Assembly (NCBI GenBank): GCA_035535035.1
Contig: DATLQW010000129.1
Coordinates: 1 to 49,495, forward strand
Direction: 5' to 3'
Length of the DNA: 49,495 nucleotides
Source: JASHVB01 sp035535035
GTDB lineage: Bacteria; Pseudomonadota; Alphaproteobacteria; Acetobacterales; Acetobacteraceae
Below, piece after piece: positions 24,199 through 33,470 of the stretch. How positions within the stretch are numbered: the first letter of the stretch is position 1; the number at the start of each line of letters is the position of its first letter. The notes below the pieces were generated by a model. The model was not told the DNA's origin and made no database searches. It saw only the letters and a list, made by a program, of their open reading frames with translations. The position numbers and the translations under genes were made by a program.

Positions 24199-24256
24199 GT
24201 GGGCAGTGGTCAGTGGTCGGTGGTCGGTGTAGAAGCGTCCCGACCACCGACCACTG
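24199..24256. repeat. GGTCAGTG/GGTCGGTG short repeats forming a 17-bp hairpin
   Basis: Between 24195 and 24229 the sequence is built from variants of (C)AGTGGTC and CGGTGGT. Its last 17 bases (24211-24227) are the exact reverse complement of 24240-24256, with a 12-base loop. It lies between tRNA-Cys and the methyltransferase gene and is compositionally unlike anything else in the window. Confidence 0.8.
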
Positions 24257-24275
24257 AAAACCGACCCCCTGAACC

Positions 24276-24938
24276 ATGCCAGACGACCCGTTCGCCGAAG
24301 CGCGCAACCGGATGGTGGACAGCCAGATCCGGCCCAACCGCGTCACCGACCCGCGCATCACCGGCGCCATGCGTCGCCTGCCGCGCGAGCGCTTCCTGCC
24401 GGCAGGCCTGGCGTCGCTCGCCTACGCCGACCAGGACGTGAAGCTGGGCAACGGCCGCGTGCTGCCGCAGCCGATGACGATCGCCCGGCTGGTGCAGCTT
24501 GCCGCGCCGGTGCAGGGTGAGCGGGCGCTGGTGGTGGCCGCCGGCGCCGGCTATGGGGCCGCGCTGCTGGCTGCCTGCGGCGCGCGCGTCACCGCGCTGG
24601 AGGAGGACCCGGCGCTGTTGGCGACGGCCCGGCATGCGCTCATTGGCGTGGCCCCGGAGGTCAGCGTGGTATCCGGGGCGCTCTCTGCCGGATGGCCTGC
24701 CGGCGCGCCATACGACGTGATCCTGATCGAGGGCGCTGTGCAGGCGATTCCGCCTGCGCTGGCGCAGCAGTTGCGCAACAATGGCGGGCGTCTGGTCGCG
24801 GTGGTCTGCGGCGACGGCCGGACCAGCCAGGCGGTCCTGGCGGAGGCGACCGGCGCCGGGTTGCGAGCACAGCCGATGTTCGACTGCGCTACGCCTCTCC
24901 TGCCGTCGCTGGTGCCGGTGCCGGCCTTCGCTTTCTGA
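24276..24938 (+). CDS. Protein-L-isoaspartate O-methyltransferase-like protein
   Basis: The 220-residue protein has an N-terminal segment MVDSQIRPNRVTDPRI and RLPRERFLPAG, the substrate-loop-like RVLPQPMTIARLVQL and the AdoMet-binding motif VVAAGAGYGAALLA followed by VTALEEDPAL. In true enzymes motif I reads closer to V-L-E-I-G-T-G-S-G-Y-Q; here the acidic/threonine positions differ, so activity on isoaspartate is uncertain. Alphaproteobacteria often have this gene just upstream of tolC, as here. It repairs or modifies damaged proteins if active. Confidence 0.85.
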   Translation: MPDDPFAEARNRMVDSQIRPNRVTDPRITGAMRRLPRERFLPAGLASLAYADQDVKLGNGRVLPQPMTIARLVQLAAPVQGERALVVAAGAGYGAALLAACGARVTALEEDPALLATARHALIGVAPEVSVVSGALSAGWPAGAPYDVILIEGAVQAIPPALAQQLRNNGGRLVAVVCGDGRTSQAVLAEATGAGLRAQPMFDCATPLLPSLVPVPAFAF

Positions 24939-25064
24939 TCTGGCTTTTTCGCCTTTGTATTCTGCGCGGTAACGCGGCATCCTGCGCCCGGCACTTGGCG
25001 CGCGCCGGGACGCTGTGGCAGATGGGGCATGGGCGCATCGCACTGCCTGGGAATGAGGTTGCGC

Positions 25065-26537
25065 ATGATTTCGCGTCACGCACTGGTTTTCGGCATCGGC
25101 GTCGCTCTGGCGGGTTCCGCGGCGGCGCAGCCCGCCGGCCACCGCACCACGCCACCGCCTGGGAAGCCCGCATCCGCCCGGTCCGGCGGGCCGGGGTCCG
25201 GTGGGCCGCGCACCCTGACCGGGGCGCTGGCCGCCACCTACGCCAACCAGCCGGCGTTGCAGGCCGAGCGCGCCAAGTTGCGCGCCACCGATGAAAACCT
25301 GCCGACGGCGCTGGCCGGCTGGCGTCCCACGGTCGTGCTGGCGGGCACCGCCGGGTACGGCGACGGCGTGAGCCGCAGCTACAACGTTCTGATCCCTGGC
25401 TGGCAGAAGCTGCCGACCGAGCGCGACATCGCCACGGCGCAGGCGACCGTGACACAGCCGATCTATAACGGCGGGCGCACCCAGGCGAACGTGAACCGGG
25501 CGAAGGACCAGGTCATGGCCGAGCGCGCCTCCCTGATCGCGCAGGAGCAGACCAGCTTCACCAACACGGTCAACGCCTATGTTGGGGTGATCCAGGCGCA
25601 GGACCTGTTGGCGCTCAACATCAACAACGAGCAGGTGCTGGCCAAGCAGCTCCAGGCGACCAACGACCGGTTCCGGGTGGGTGAGATCACCCGCACCGAC
25701 GTGGCGCAGGCCGAGGCGGCGCTGGCCGGTGCCACTGCCCAGCGGCAGACCGCCGAAGGCAACCTGGCCACCGCGCGCGCCACATTCGTACAGATCGTGG
25801 GTTACGATCCCCCGAGGAACCTGATCGAGCCGCAGCCGCTGGCGCTGCCGGTGCGTGCCGAGCATGAGGCCACTGTCATGGCCTCCACCAACAACCCGAA
25901 CGTCGTTGCCGCGCAATTCAACGACTCCGCGGCGAAGGATGCGGTGGACGTCGCGTTCTCCCAGCTCATGCCGCAGGTGAGCCTGCAAGGGCAGACGTTC
26001 GACCAGGAAAACTCCGGCGGCCGCAGCAACGAAGGGACCGGCTACCAGGTCGTGGCGCAGGTGTCCGTCCCGCTCTACCAGGGTGGGGCGGAATACTCCG
26101 CGGTGCGCCAGGCGAAGCAGTCGGAGCAGCAGACGGCGCGGCTCGTGGCCGATGCGCAACGGACGGCGGTGCAAGCGGCGGTGCAGTCCTGGGAGACGCT
26201 GGCGGCGGCGACCTCCGCGGCTGCCAGCACGCGCTCGCAGATCCGTGCCGACGAGGTGGCGCTGGAGGGGGTGGAACGCGAGGCGATCGTCGGTTCGCGC
26301 ACCACCCTGGATGTGCTGAACGCGCAGCAGGCGCTGCTGAACTCGCGGGTGACCCTGGTGCAGAACCTGGCCCAGCTCGTCACGGCATCTTACCAGGTCG
26401 CCGCGGCGATCGGCCGCCTGACCGCGCGCGACCTGCGCCTGCCGGTGCCGCTCTATGACGACACGGCCTATTACAATGCGGTGAAGAACAAGTGGTTCGG
26501 CCTGGGCGACTATGCCACCGGCCAGCCGGGCCGATAA
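25065..26537 (+). CDS. tolC: TolC-family outer membrane efflux channel
   Basis: The 490-residue protein has a signal peptide (MISRHALVFGIGVALAGSA, then AAQ) and two outer-membrane-efflux repeats: the first with LTGALAATYANQPALQAERA and AYVGVIQAQDLLALN, the second with QEN then VSVPLYQGGAEYSAVRQAKQ and VGSRTTLDVLNAQQALLNSR. It forms the outer-membrane exit duct of type I secretion and RND efflux. I chose the ATG at 25065, which starts the signal peptide and has GAGG upstream; a frame extension to 25029 is unlikely. Confidence 0.95.
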   Translation: MISRHALVFGIGVALAGSAAAQPAGHRTTPPPGKPASARSGGPGSGGPRTLTGALAATYANQPALQAERAKLRATDENLPTALAGWRPTVVLAGTAGYGDGVSRSYNVLIPGWQKLPTERDIATAQATVTQPIYNGGRTQANVNRAKDQVMAERASLIAQEQTSFTNTVNAYVGVIQAQDLLALNINNEQVLAKQLQATNDRFRVGEITRTDVAQAEAALAGATAQRQTAEGNLATARATFVQIVGYDPPRNLIEPQPLALPVRAEHEATVMASTNNPNVVAAQFNDSAAKDAVDVAFSQLMPQVSLQGQTFDQENSGGRSNEGTGYQVVAQVSVPLYQGGAEYSAVRQAKQSEQQTARLVADAQRTAVQAAVQSWETLAAATSAAASTRSQIRADEVALEGVEREAIVGSRTTLDVLNAQQALLNSRVTLVQNLAQLVTASYQVAAAIGRLTARDLRLPVPLYDDTAYYNAVKNKWFGLGDYATGQPGR

Positions 26538-26558
26538 CGGCCGGCCAATGGGATCGCC

Positions 26559-27119
26559 ATGAGCGCATCGCAGACACCGTCGCCGGGGACCAGCGGGGCT
26601 GGTTCGGCCAACGATCCCTCGATGGAGGACATCCTCGCCTCGATCAGGCGGATCCTGAGCGAGGAGGAGCCGGCAACCGCTGCCGCCGCGCCGGTCACTG
26701 CCGCGGCGCAGGACGAAAAGCCGGACGACGTGCTGGTGCTGGACCCGTCGATGCTGGTGCGGGAGGAGGCTCCGCCGCCACCGCTGGCAGCCGAGCCACC
26801 GCCGGCAGCCGAGCCGCCGCCGCCGGCACCGCCGCCGACGCCAAGGGCACCAGTGGCGCCGGTGGAGATCATGCCCCCGCTCGCGCTGTTGGCCCCGGAG
26901 GCGGAAGCCGCGGCGTCGACGTCGGTCGGCAGCCTGGTGCGCACGCTGGCGAACGAGCGCACGTTGCAGGTCCACCGCGACGGTCCCACCCTCGAGGACA
27001 TCGTGCGCGAGGAACTGCGGCCGTTGCTGAAACAGTGGCTGGACGCCAACCTGCCGGATCTGGTCGAGCGCCTGGTGCGCGCGGAGATCGAGCGCGTCGT
27101 CCGCCGGGCGGTTCCCTAA
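26559..27119 (+). CDS. PopZ-like DUF2497 protein (pole-organizing protein family)
   Basis: The 186-residue protein has the two conserved ends of the family: an N-terminal helix SMEDILASIRRILSEEE (residues 21-37) and C-terminal helices with LEDIVREELRPLLKQWLDAN, then LPDLVERLVRAEIERVV. Between them is a disordered Pro/Ala/Glu-rich region (about 40-125), as in Caulobacter PopZ, which self-assembles at the cell poles and recruits partition proteins. Its position directly before valS matches other alphaproteobacteria. It is 21 bases after tolC. Confidence 0.88.
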   Translation: MSASQTPSPGTSGAGSANDPSMEDILASIRRILSEEEPATAAAAPVTAAAQDEKPDDVLVLDPSMLVREEAPPPPLAAEPPPAAEPPPPAPPPTPRAPVAPVEIMPPLALLAPEAEAAASTSVGSLVRTLANERTLQVHRDGPTLEDIVREELRPLLKQWLDANLPDLVERLVRAEIERVVRRAVP

Positions 27120-27204
27120 CCCCCCCTGTAAAGGCCGGCATCCCCCTGCGCGGGGTTGGAAGGGCGGTCGCGCCTGACCTATGTGTAGGCCGCAGGAGAC
27201 CGCC

Positions 27205-29967
27205 ATGCTGGAAAAGACCTACGTCCCGTCCGAGATCGAGCCTCGCCTGTATGACGGCTGGGAGAAGTCCGGCGCGTTCGCCTGCGACCCTGCGTCGTCC
27301 GCGCTGCCGTTTACCATCATGATCCCGCCGCCCAATGTCACCGGCAGCCTGCACATGGGGCATGCTCTGACGTTCACCGTGCAGGACACGCTGATCCGCT
27401 GGCGGCGCATGCAGGGGCGCGACGTACTGTGGCAGCCGGGCACCGACCACGCGGGGATCGCCACACAGATGGTGGTGGAGCGGCTGCTGGCGGAACAGGG
27501 GAACGTCGATCGCCGAGGGATGGGGCGGGATGCGTTCATCGAGCGCGTCTGGCAGTGGAAGGCCGAATCCGGCGGCACCATCACGCGGCAGTTGCGCCGG
27601 CTGGGTGCCTCGCTGGACTGGCCGCGCGAGCGCTTCACCATGGACGAGGGCCTGTCGCGTGCGGTGCGCGAAGTGTTCGTGACACTGTTTCGCCAGGGTC
27701 TGATCTACCGCGACCGGCGGCTGGTGAACTGGGACCCGAAGCTGCAGACGGCGATTTCCGACCTGGAAGTGGAGAACCAGGAGGTGAAGGGCTCGCTGTG
27801 GCACATCCGCTATCCGGTTGTCGACGCGCCGGGGCGGTTCATCACGGTGGCGACAACGCGGCCGGAGACCATGCTGGGCGACACCGCGGTGGCGGTGCAT
27901 CCGGACGACGCGCGGTTTCGCGATCTGGTGGGGAAGTTCGCCATTCTGCCGTTGGTCGGGCGGCGTATTCCGATCGTGGCGGACGCATACTCCGATCCGG
28001 AGAAGGGCACCGGTGCGGTGAAGATCACCCCGGCGCACGATTTCAACGATTTCGAAGTGGGGCGGCGGCACGATTTGCCGATGCCGACGATCCTCGATCG
28101 CGAGGGGCGCGTGACGCTGGCCGAGATCAGGGACAGTCTCGCTGTTGTCGGCTATGGGGCGGGCACGCCGCTCATACGCCCGGGAATCGACCACGGCGAG
28201 AGCGAGAAGCCAAGTCAACACGAGATCGCAGATCCCGTATTTGTCGAGAGTCTTGACCGCACAGATCGCTTCCGTGCACGGGCGTTAATCGTTGCTAAGC
28301 TGACAGAAATCGGGCTGCTGGACAAGACAGAACAATACACGCACCAGGTGCCGCACGGCGACCGCGGCGGCGTGCCCATCGAGCCTCGGCTGACGACGCA
28401 GTGGTACGCGAACGCCGCAGTGCTGGCGAAGCCGGCGATCGAGGCGGTGGAATCCGGACGCACGCAGTTCGTGCCGAAGCAGTGGGAGAACACGTTCTTC
28501 GCCTGGATGCGCGACATCCAGCCGTGGTGCATCTCGCGGCAATTGTGGTGGGGGCACCGGATTCCGGCGTGGTATGGACCGGACCGGACGGTGTTCGTCG
28601 CGTATTCCGAGGCGGAAGCGCAGGCGGAAGCCCGGGAAAAATACGGGCATGACGAGCCGCTGGTGCAGGACGAGGACGTGCTGGACACCTGGTTCAGCTC
28701 CGGCCTTTGGCCGTTCTCCACCCTGGGCTGGCCGGATCGCACGCGCGAACTGGAACGTTACTACCCCGGTGACGTGCTGGTGACCGGGTTCGACATCATT
28801 TTCTTCTGGGTCGCCCGCATGATGATGCAAGGCATCCACTTCATGGGCGATGTGCCGTTCCGCACGGTGTACATCCACGGCCTGGTGCGCGACGAGCGCG
28901 GCCAGAAGATGTCGAAGTCGAAGGGCAACGTCATCGATCCGCTGGAGCTGATCGACCGTTTCGGTGCCGACGCGCTGCGCTTCACCATCTGTGCGCTGAC
29001 TGGTCCCGGGCGCGACGTGAAGCTGGGCGCGTCGCGCGTGCAGGACTATCGCAGCTTCGTCACCAAGCTGTGGAACGCTGCGCGGTTCTGCGAAATGCAT
29101 GGCATCCGGCCGGATGCTTCTTTCGCGCCTGCGCAGGCGACGCTGCCGCTGACGCGCTGGATCCTGGATGCGGCGAACCGCACGATCGAGGAAGCGGATG
29201 CCGCGCTGGAAGCGTATCGCTTCGACGAGTACGCCGCCACCTGCTACCGTTTTACTTGGGGTACGTTCTGCGACTGGTTCCTGGAGCTGGCCAAGCCGGT
29301 ACTAGAGGGTGATCTGCCCGGCGCCGCGGAACTGCGCGCTGTGACGGCGTACGTGCTGGGCGTTCTGCTGCGGCTGCTGCATCCGGCCATCCCGTTCGTC
29401 ACCGAGGAGCTGTGGGATCATTTCGGCTACGGCGCACCGTGCAGCCTGATCCGCGCGGCATGGCCGGCGGCGGCTCCGGTGCCGGATGCCGCGGCGGCGC
29501 GCGAGGAACTCGACTGGGTGGTGCGGCTGGTCGGCGCGGTGCGGTCCGTGCGGATGGCGATGAACGTGCCGACCGGCGCGACGGTGCCGATCCTGCTGCG
29601 CGACGCGGCTCCGGAGACGCTGGCGCGGGCGGAACGGTGGATCGAGCCGATCCGGCGGCTGGCGCGCGGGTCGGAGGTGAAGGCGCTGGCGGGCGAAATG
29701 CCGAAGGGCGCGGCGCAGGCGGTGGTGGACGAGGCGACGGTGGTGCTGCCGCTGGCCGGCACGATCGATGTGGATACTGAATGCGCACGACTGACGCGCG
29801 AACGCGACAAGGCGGCAGGCGAAGCGGCGAAGCTGGCGAAGAAGCTGGAGAACGCCGATTTCGTAGCGCGTGCGCCCGAAGAAGTGGTGGCGGAGAACCG
29901 CGAACGGCTGGCGCGGTTCGAGGCGGAGGTAGCGCGACTGGGGGCGGCATTGCGCTGGATCGGGTAA
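27205..29967 (+). CDS. valS: Valyl-tRNA synthetase ValS
   Basis: The 920-residue class Ia synthetase charges tRNA-Val. It has the HIGH motif as HMGH (residues 50-53, in PPPNVTGSLHMGHAL), the editing (CP1) domain (about 180-400) with TTRPETMLGDTAVAVHP and GTGAVKITPAHDFNDF, the KMSKS motif (568-572), an anticodon-binding domain and a C-terminal coiled-coil (about 860-915: RDKAAGEAAKLAKKLE). The ATG at 27205 has an AGGAG site eight bases upstream. A segment at about 28150-28345, late in the editing region, is visibly less GC-rich and uses rarer codons than the rest of the gene. Confidence 0.97.
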   Translation: MLEKTYVPSEIEPRLYDGWEKSGAFACDPASSALPFTIMIPPPNVTGSLHMGHALTFTVQDTLIRWRRMQGRDVLWQPGTDHAGIATQMVVERLLAEQGNVDRRGMGRDAFIERVWQWKAESGGTITRQLRRLGASLDWPRERFTMDEGLSRAVREVFVTLFRQGLIYRDRRLVNWDPKLQTAISDLEVENQEVKGSLWHIRYPVVDAPGRFITVATTRPETMLGDTAVAVHPDDARFRDLVGKFAILPLVGRRIPIVADAYSDPEKGTGAVKITPAHDFNDFEVGRRHDLPMPTILDREGRVTLAEIRDSLAVVGYGAGTPLIRPGIDHGESEKPSQHEIADPVFVESLDRTDRFRARALIVAKLTEIGLLDKTEQYTHQVPHGDRGGVPIEPRLTTQWYANAAVLAKPAIEAVESGRTQFVPKQWENTFFAWMRDIQPWCISRQLWWGHRIPAWYGPDRTVFVAYSEAEAQAEAREKYGHDEPLVQDEDVLDTWFSSGLWPFSTLGWPDRTRELERYYPGDVLVTGFDIIFFWVARMMMQGIHFMGDVPFRTVYIHGLVRDERGQKMSKSKGNVIDPLELIDRFGADALRFTICALTGPGRDVKLGASRVQDYRSFVTKLWNAARFCEMHGIRPDASFAPAQATLPLTRWILDAANRTIEEADAALEAYRFDEYAATCYRFTWGTFCDWFLELAKPVLEGDLPGAAELRAVTAYVLGVLLRLLHPAIPFVTEELWDHFGYGAPCSLIRAAWPAAAPVPDAAAAREELDWVVRLVGAVRSVRMAMNVPTGATVPILLRDAAPETLARAERWIEPIRRLARGSEVKALAGEMPKGAAQAVVDEATVVLPLAGTIDVDTECARLTRERDKAAGEAAKLAKKLENADFVARAPEEVVAENRERLARFEAEVARLGAALRWIG

Positions 29968-29977
29968 GGCGGCGTTG

Positions 29978-30664
29978 GTGACTGCCGCGGATTCTCCAGA
30001 CCATGCAAGCGCCGACAGAGCGCTCGACACCGTGCGAGGCAAACTGTCGGCTTACACGGCGTTGCTGTGGGATGCCCGCCAGGCGGCGCAGGCGACGCTG
30101 AAGGCAACATACTCCGACCGCCTCGCGTCCGCGGCTATAATTGCATCCATGCTTGAGCGTCCGGCGTCGGTAAAGGATGTCGATGAGCTGATCCGGCAAG
30201 AGGACCATTGCTTTCCGCGTGTAATGCTCGCGACAAACCAAGGCCGGGAAGCCCGATCGGCCTTCAACTCGCTCGCCCGTTCAGTAGGAGCTCTCGCAGA
30301 CCTGGAATCCCCGCAAGGCATCCTCGCCTCAGGGCCGGAGGGCATCGTCGGCGAGCCGTTGTCGGCGGTAACCTTCGTAATGGACTACATGCAACTTGCC
30401 TTCGACGGGCCGTGCTTCACGGTGTTTTGCCCGTGTCTCGTCAGCACACCGAACCTCACGATTCGGTCCGGGGAGATCGGGTTTCGTGACCGCCTCTGCG
30501 ATGCCATCGGGCGCCGGGGTACGTCCGTGCAGGAATATGAGACGAACATTGTCATCCGACTTGCAGATTTCCAGATCGAGTTCGACTTGACGGCCCCGAG
30601 GCCGACGTCACCGGAGTCATTGTTATTTCAGGATGAGGCTGGACGATTTCAGGTCTGGCCTTGA
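29978..30664 (+). CDS. Hypothetical protein (228 residues)
   Basis: I do not recognise this protein. It is soluble, with a helical N-terminal part (ALDTVRGKLSAYTALLWDAR) and a C-terminal part with beta character (FTVFCPCLVSTPNLTIRSGE, then IVIRLADFQIEFDLTAP). No signal peptide or membrane segment is visible. The start is GTG at 29978 or TTG at 29975, ten or fewer bases after valS. The composition is less GC-rich than in valS, which suggests recent acquisition. Function cannot be inferred from the neighbours. Confidence 0.6.
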   Translation: MTAADSPDHASADRALDTVRGKLSAYTALLWDARQAAQATLKATYSDRLASAAIIASMLERPASVKDVDELIRQEDHCFPRVMLATNQGREARSAFNSLARSVGALADLESPQGILASGPEGIVGEPLSAVTFVMDYMQLAFDGPCFTVFCPCLVSTPNLTIRSGEIGFRDRLCDAIGRRGTSVQEYETNIVIRLADFQIEFDLTAPRPTSPESLLFQDEAGRFQVWP

Positions 30665-30696
30665 AGGTCGTGGTACTGCGAACCGATCGGATGGCG

Positions 30697-30950
30697 CTAC
30701 TTTAGTACCCATTCACCGTGCTGCTTGATCTCCTCGTACATGGCGTCCGGTGCGAGATCGATGTCCCCGGCCAGGCAACTGCTCCGTGATCCACAAAGAC
30801 CCGGGCGAACACCTCCGGATCCTTCAATGCGGCAAAAGCGCCAGTAAGGTGGGTTGGCTCGAACCGCACGGTACCCAGAGTTCCATCGGCAAACGTCACC
30901 GCGAGCCCGAGAGGCGGCCGTGGCTGCACAGCGATGACATCCCAATGCAT
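30697..30950 (-). pseudogene. DUF2442 gene interrupted by a one-base frameshift
   Basis: The 5' part (ATG at 30950) encodes LGTVRFEPTHLTGAFAALKD and PEVFARVFVDHGAVAWPG in one frame; the family's expected continuation, DIDLAPDAMYEEIKQHGEW, is found in the next frame and ends at the TAG at 30697-30699. The break falls in a run of four C (30765-30768, GGGG on the coding strand), where five would restore a continuous DUF2442 protein. This is either a real inactivating slip or a base-calling error in a homopolymer. The gene follows the DUF4160 gene by six bases, the usual pairing of these families. Confidence 0.8.
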
Positions 30951-30956
30951 GGCAAT

Positions 30957-31217
30957 CTACTCCAGCGGTGCGATTGGCCGGGGTGGCTGCTTTGCCCGGC
31001 GGAGCTCCCAGTCAGCCATCAATTCTGCCCGATGTTGCGCCGCCCGGTCGAGCACCAGGGTGGGTGCCCGCGGCGGCAGGCGTCCTTCCACCACCTCAAG
31101 CGTGTCCAGCCGGACCACCGCCTTGAACGCGTTGCACTCGGCATGGAGGTGCGGTGGCGCATGATCGTCGAAGAACATACGGACCACTATGCCGAAGAGT
31201 TGGCTTATGACAGGCAT
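30957..31217 (-). CDS. DUF4160 domain protein
   Basis: The 86-residue protein has the family features MPVISQLFGIVVRMFFDDH, APPHLHAECN and the C-terminal LMADWELRRAKQ. DUF4160 genes are typically paired with DUF2442 genes in an arrangement like that of small toxin-antitoxin modules, although a toxin activity is not established. Its partner here is frameshifted. It is divergent from the DUF255 gene at 31371. Confidence 0.85.
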   Translation of the reverse strand: MPVISQLFGIVVRMFFDDHAPPHLHAECNAFKAVVRLDTLEVVEGRLPPRAPTLVLDRAAQHRAELMADWELRRAKQPPRPIAPLE

Positions 31218-31370
31218 TCATGCGGTTCCGCTGACTGACCCGCGGGGACATGCCGGAGCAGAAGAATTGACGTGCGGTTAAGTCCGGCAGCCTCCGCTGT
31301 CCCGCCCCCTGTCCCGCGCGCCCGGTTCACCCCATGTTGCGCGCAGCACCGCCGCGGAAGGACCCACCCC

Positions 31371-33398
31371 ATGGCCGAACCTGCCAACCTGCTGCGTGGG
31401 GAAACCTCGCCCTACCTGCTGCAGCACGCCGACAACCCGGTGCATTGGCGGCCCTGGGGCGCCGCCGCGCTCGGCGAAGCGGCCGAGACGAACAAGCCGA
31501 TCATGCTGTCGATCGGCTATGCCGCCTGCCACTGGTGCCATGTCATGGCGCACGAATCCTTCGAGGACCCCGACACCGCCGCGCTGATGAACGCGCTGTT
31601 CGTCAACATCAAGGTGGATCGCGAGGAACGCCCCGACATCGACCACCTCTACATGGCCGCGCTGCACGCGCTGGGCGAGCAGGGGGGATGGCCGCTGACG
31701 ATGTTTCTGGCACCAGATGGGGCGCCGTTCTGGGGCGGCACGTATTTTCCGCCGGAACCGCGCTGGGGCCGACCGTCGTTTCGCCAGGTGCTGCAAGGCG
31801 TCGCCGCGGCGTATCGCGAAGGCGACAAGATGGTGGCGCAGAACACCGCCGCGCTGCGCCGCCACCTGCAATCGCAAGCGCGGGCGCAGAGCGGTGATCT
31901 TCCGGTGCCGGCGCAGCTCGATGCGGTGGCGAACGCCTATCTGCGGTTGAACGACGCGGAGCATGGTGGGCTGAAAGGCGCACCGAAATTTCCCAATCCG
32001 CCGATTTTCCGCTTCCTCTGGCAGAACGCGTTCCGCACCGGCGATCCGGCCGGGCAGGACGCGCTGCACCTGATGCTGCAGCGGATGTCGCAAGGCGGCA
32101 TCTATGACCATCTCGGCGGCGGATTTTCCCGGTACTCTACAGACGCGATCTGGCTGGTGCCGCATTTCGAGAAGATGCTGTACGACAACGCGCAATTGCT
32201 CGAGCTGCTGGCGCTGGCGCACGCCCACCGTCCATCGCCGTTGTACGCCGCGCGCGCCGCCGAGACGGTGGCATGGATGACGCGCGACATGACCGCGGAA
32301 CGGGTCGATGGCCGCGCCGCCTTCGCCGCATCGGAAGACGCCGACAGCGAAGGCGAGGAAGGAAAATTCTATGTCTGGACAGCGGCGGAAACCGACGCGC
32401 TGCTGGGTGCCGACGGGACCGCGTTCAAGCGCGCCTATGACGTGACGCCGGATGGCAACTGGGAAGGTCGTACGATCCTGCGCCGCGTCACGCCGGAAGG
32501 CTCGGCGGCGGAGGAAGCCGCACTCGCGCGCGCCCGCGGCGTGTTGTTCGCGGCGCGCGCGCAGCGTGTGCGTCCGGGACGCGACGACAAGGTGCTGGCA
32601 GACTGGAACGGCCTCGCCATTGCCGCGCTGGCACGCGCCGCCCTGGTGTTCGATCGTCCGGAGTGGCTGGCGCGCGCGGAGGAGACCTTCGATTTCGTGC
32701 TGGCACGGATGAGCGCGCCGGATGGGCGGGTGCAGCACGCCTGGCGTCTCGGGCGCGTCACCGCCGCCGGCCTGCTGGACGACCAGGCCGCCATGGCGCG
32801 CGCCGCGTTGGCGCTGTTCGAAGCGACCAGCGACGCGCAACGCCTGGCGCAGGCCGAAGGCCTGGTGCGCGGGGGAGAAGCGCATTTCGCCGACGGCCAT
32901 GGCGGCTACTATACCACCGCCAGCGACGCCACTGACGTGCCGCTCGCGCGTCCGCGCACCGCGGCGGACAACGCCACGCCCGCCGGCGCCGGCATCATCG
33001 CTGAAGTGTACGCCCGGTTGTTCCACCTGACCGGCGACGCGGCGTGGCGCTCGCGCGCCGAGGCCACCTTGCGTGCCTTCACCGATCCCGAGCGCCTCGC
33101 CGGCATGCCAGGATTGCTGTCCGCCGCCGACATGCTGGAGCAGGCTGCCACCGTGGTGATCGCCGGCGATCCCGCCGATCCGCGCACCCAATCGCTGACC
33201 GTTACGGCCTTGCGGACGCCCGATCCGGCGGTGGTTGTATTGCGCGCTGCTCGGCCGGACGCGCTGCCCGCAGGCCACCCGGCGCACGGCAAAGGTCCGG
33301 TGGCCGGCAACCCCGCCGCGTATCTGTGCCGACGCAACGTGTGCGGCTTGCCGATCACCGATTCGGCGATTCTGGCGCGGCAACTCAACGCGCGATGA
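31371..33398 (+). CDS. DUF255 / YyaL-type thioredoxin-domain protein
   Basis: The 675-residue protein has an N-terminal thioredoxin-like domain (about 1-165) beginning NLLRGETSPYLLQHADNPVHW, with the redox motif C53-H-W-C56 in GYAACHWCHVMAHESFED. It is followed by an alpha/alpha-barrel (glycosidase-like) region with GGIYDHLGGGFSRYSTD, HFEKMLYDNAQL and DDKVLADWNGLAI. The family is widespread (YyaL, human SPATA20) but its function is not settled. The ATG at 31371 is chosen because homology begins there. The length is typical. Confidence 0.93.
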   Translation: MAEPANLLRGETSPYLLQHADNPVHWRPWGAAALGEAAETNKPIMLSIGYAACHWCHVMAHESFEDPDTAALMNALFVNIKVDREERPDIDHLYMAALHALGEQGGWPLTMFLAPDGAPFWGGTYFPPEPRWGRPSFRQVLQGVAAAYREGDKMVAQNTAALRRHLQSQARAQSGDLPVPAQLDAVANAYLRLNDAEHGGLKGAPKFPNPPIFRFLWQNAFRTGDPAGQDALHLMLQRMSQGGIYDHLGGGFSRYSTDAIWLVPHFEKMLYDNAQLLELLALAHAHRPSPLYAARAAETVAWMTRDMTAERVDGRAAFAASEDADSEGEEGKFYVWTAAETDALLGADGTAFKRAYDVTPDGNWEGRTILRRVTPEGSAAEEAALARARGVLFAARAQRVRPGRDDKVLADWNGLAIAALARAALVFDRPEWLARAEETFDFVLARMSAPDGRVQHAWRLGRVTAAGLLDDQAAMARAALALFEATSDAQRLAQAEGLVRGGEAHFADGHGGYYTTASDATDVPLARPRTAADNATPAGAGIIAEVYARLFHLTGDAAWRSRAEATLRAFTDPERLAGMPGLLSAADMLEQAATVVIAGDPADPRTQSLTVTALRTPDPAVVVLRAARPDALPAGHPAHGKGPVAGNPAAYLCRRNVCGLPITDSAILARQLNAR

Positions 33399-33470
33399 TG
33401 CCTGGCCCGCGCGGACGGAGCGGCCGGGGCGCAGCGGCGCCGAGGGCGATCGGGAGGCTCCGCCGCACCC

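Noticed and set aside
24210..27206. A 998-codon open frame on the minus strand opposite the methyltransferase-like gene, tolC and popZ
   Set aside because: It is antisense to three recognised genes; its product is a low-complexity mix of Arg, Gly, His and Gln with no fold or motif, as expected for shadow frames in GC-rich DNA.
33399..33470. A terminator between the DUF255 and GcvA-like genes
   Set aside because: Only a degenerate CTCTCGCG/AGGAGAG pairing is present near its right end, without a T-run; not strong enough to list.
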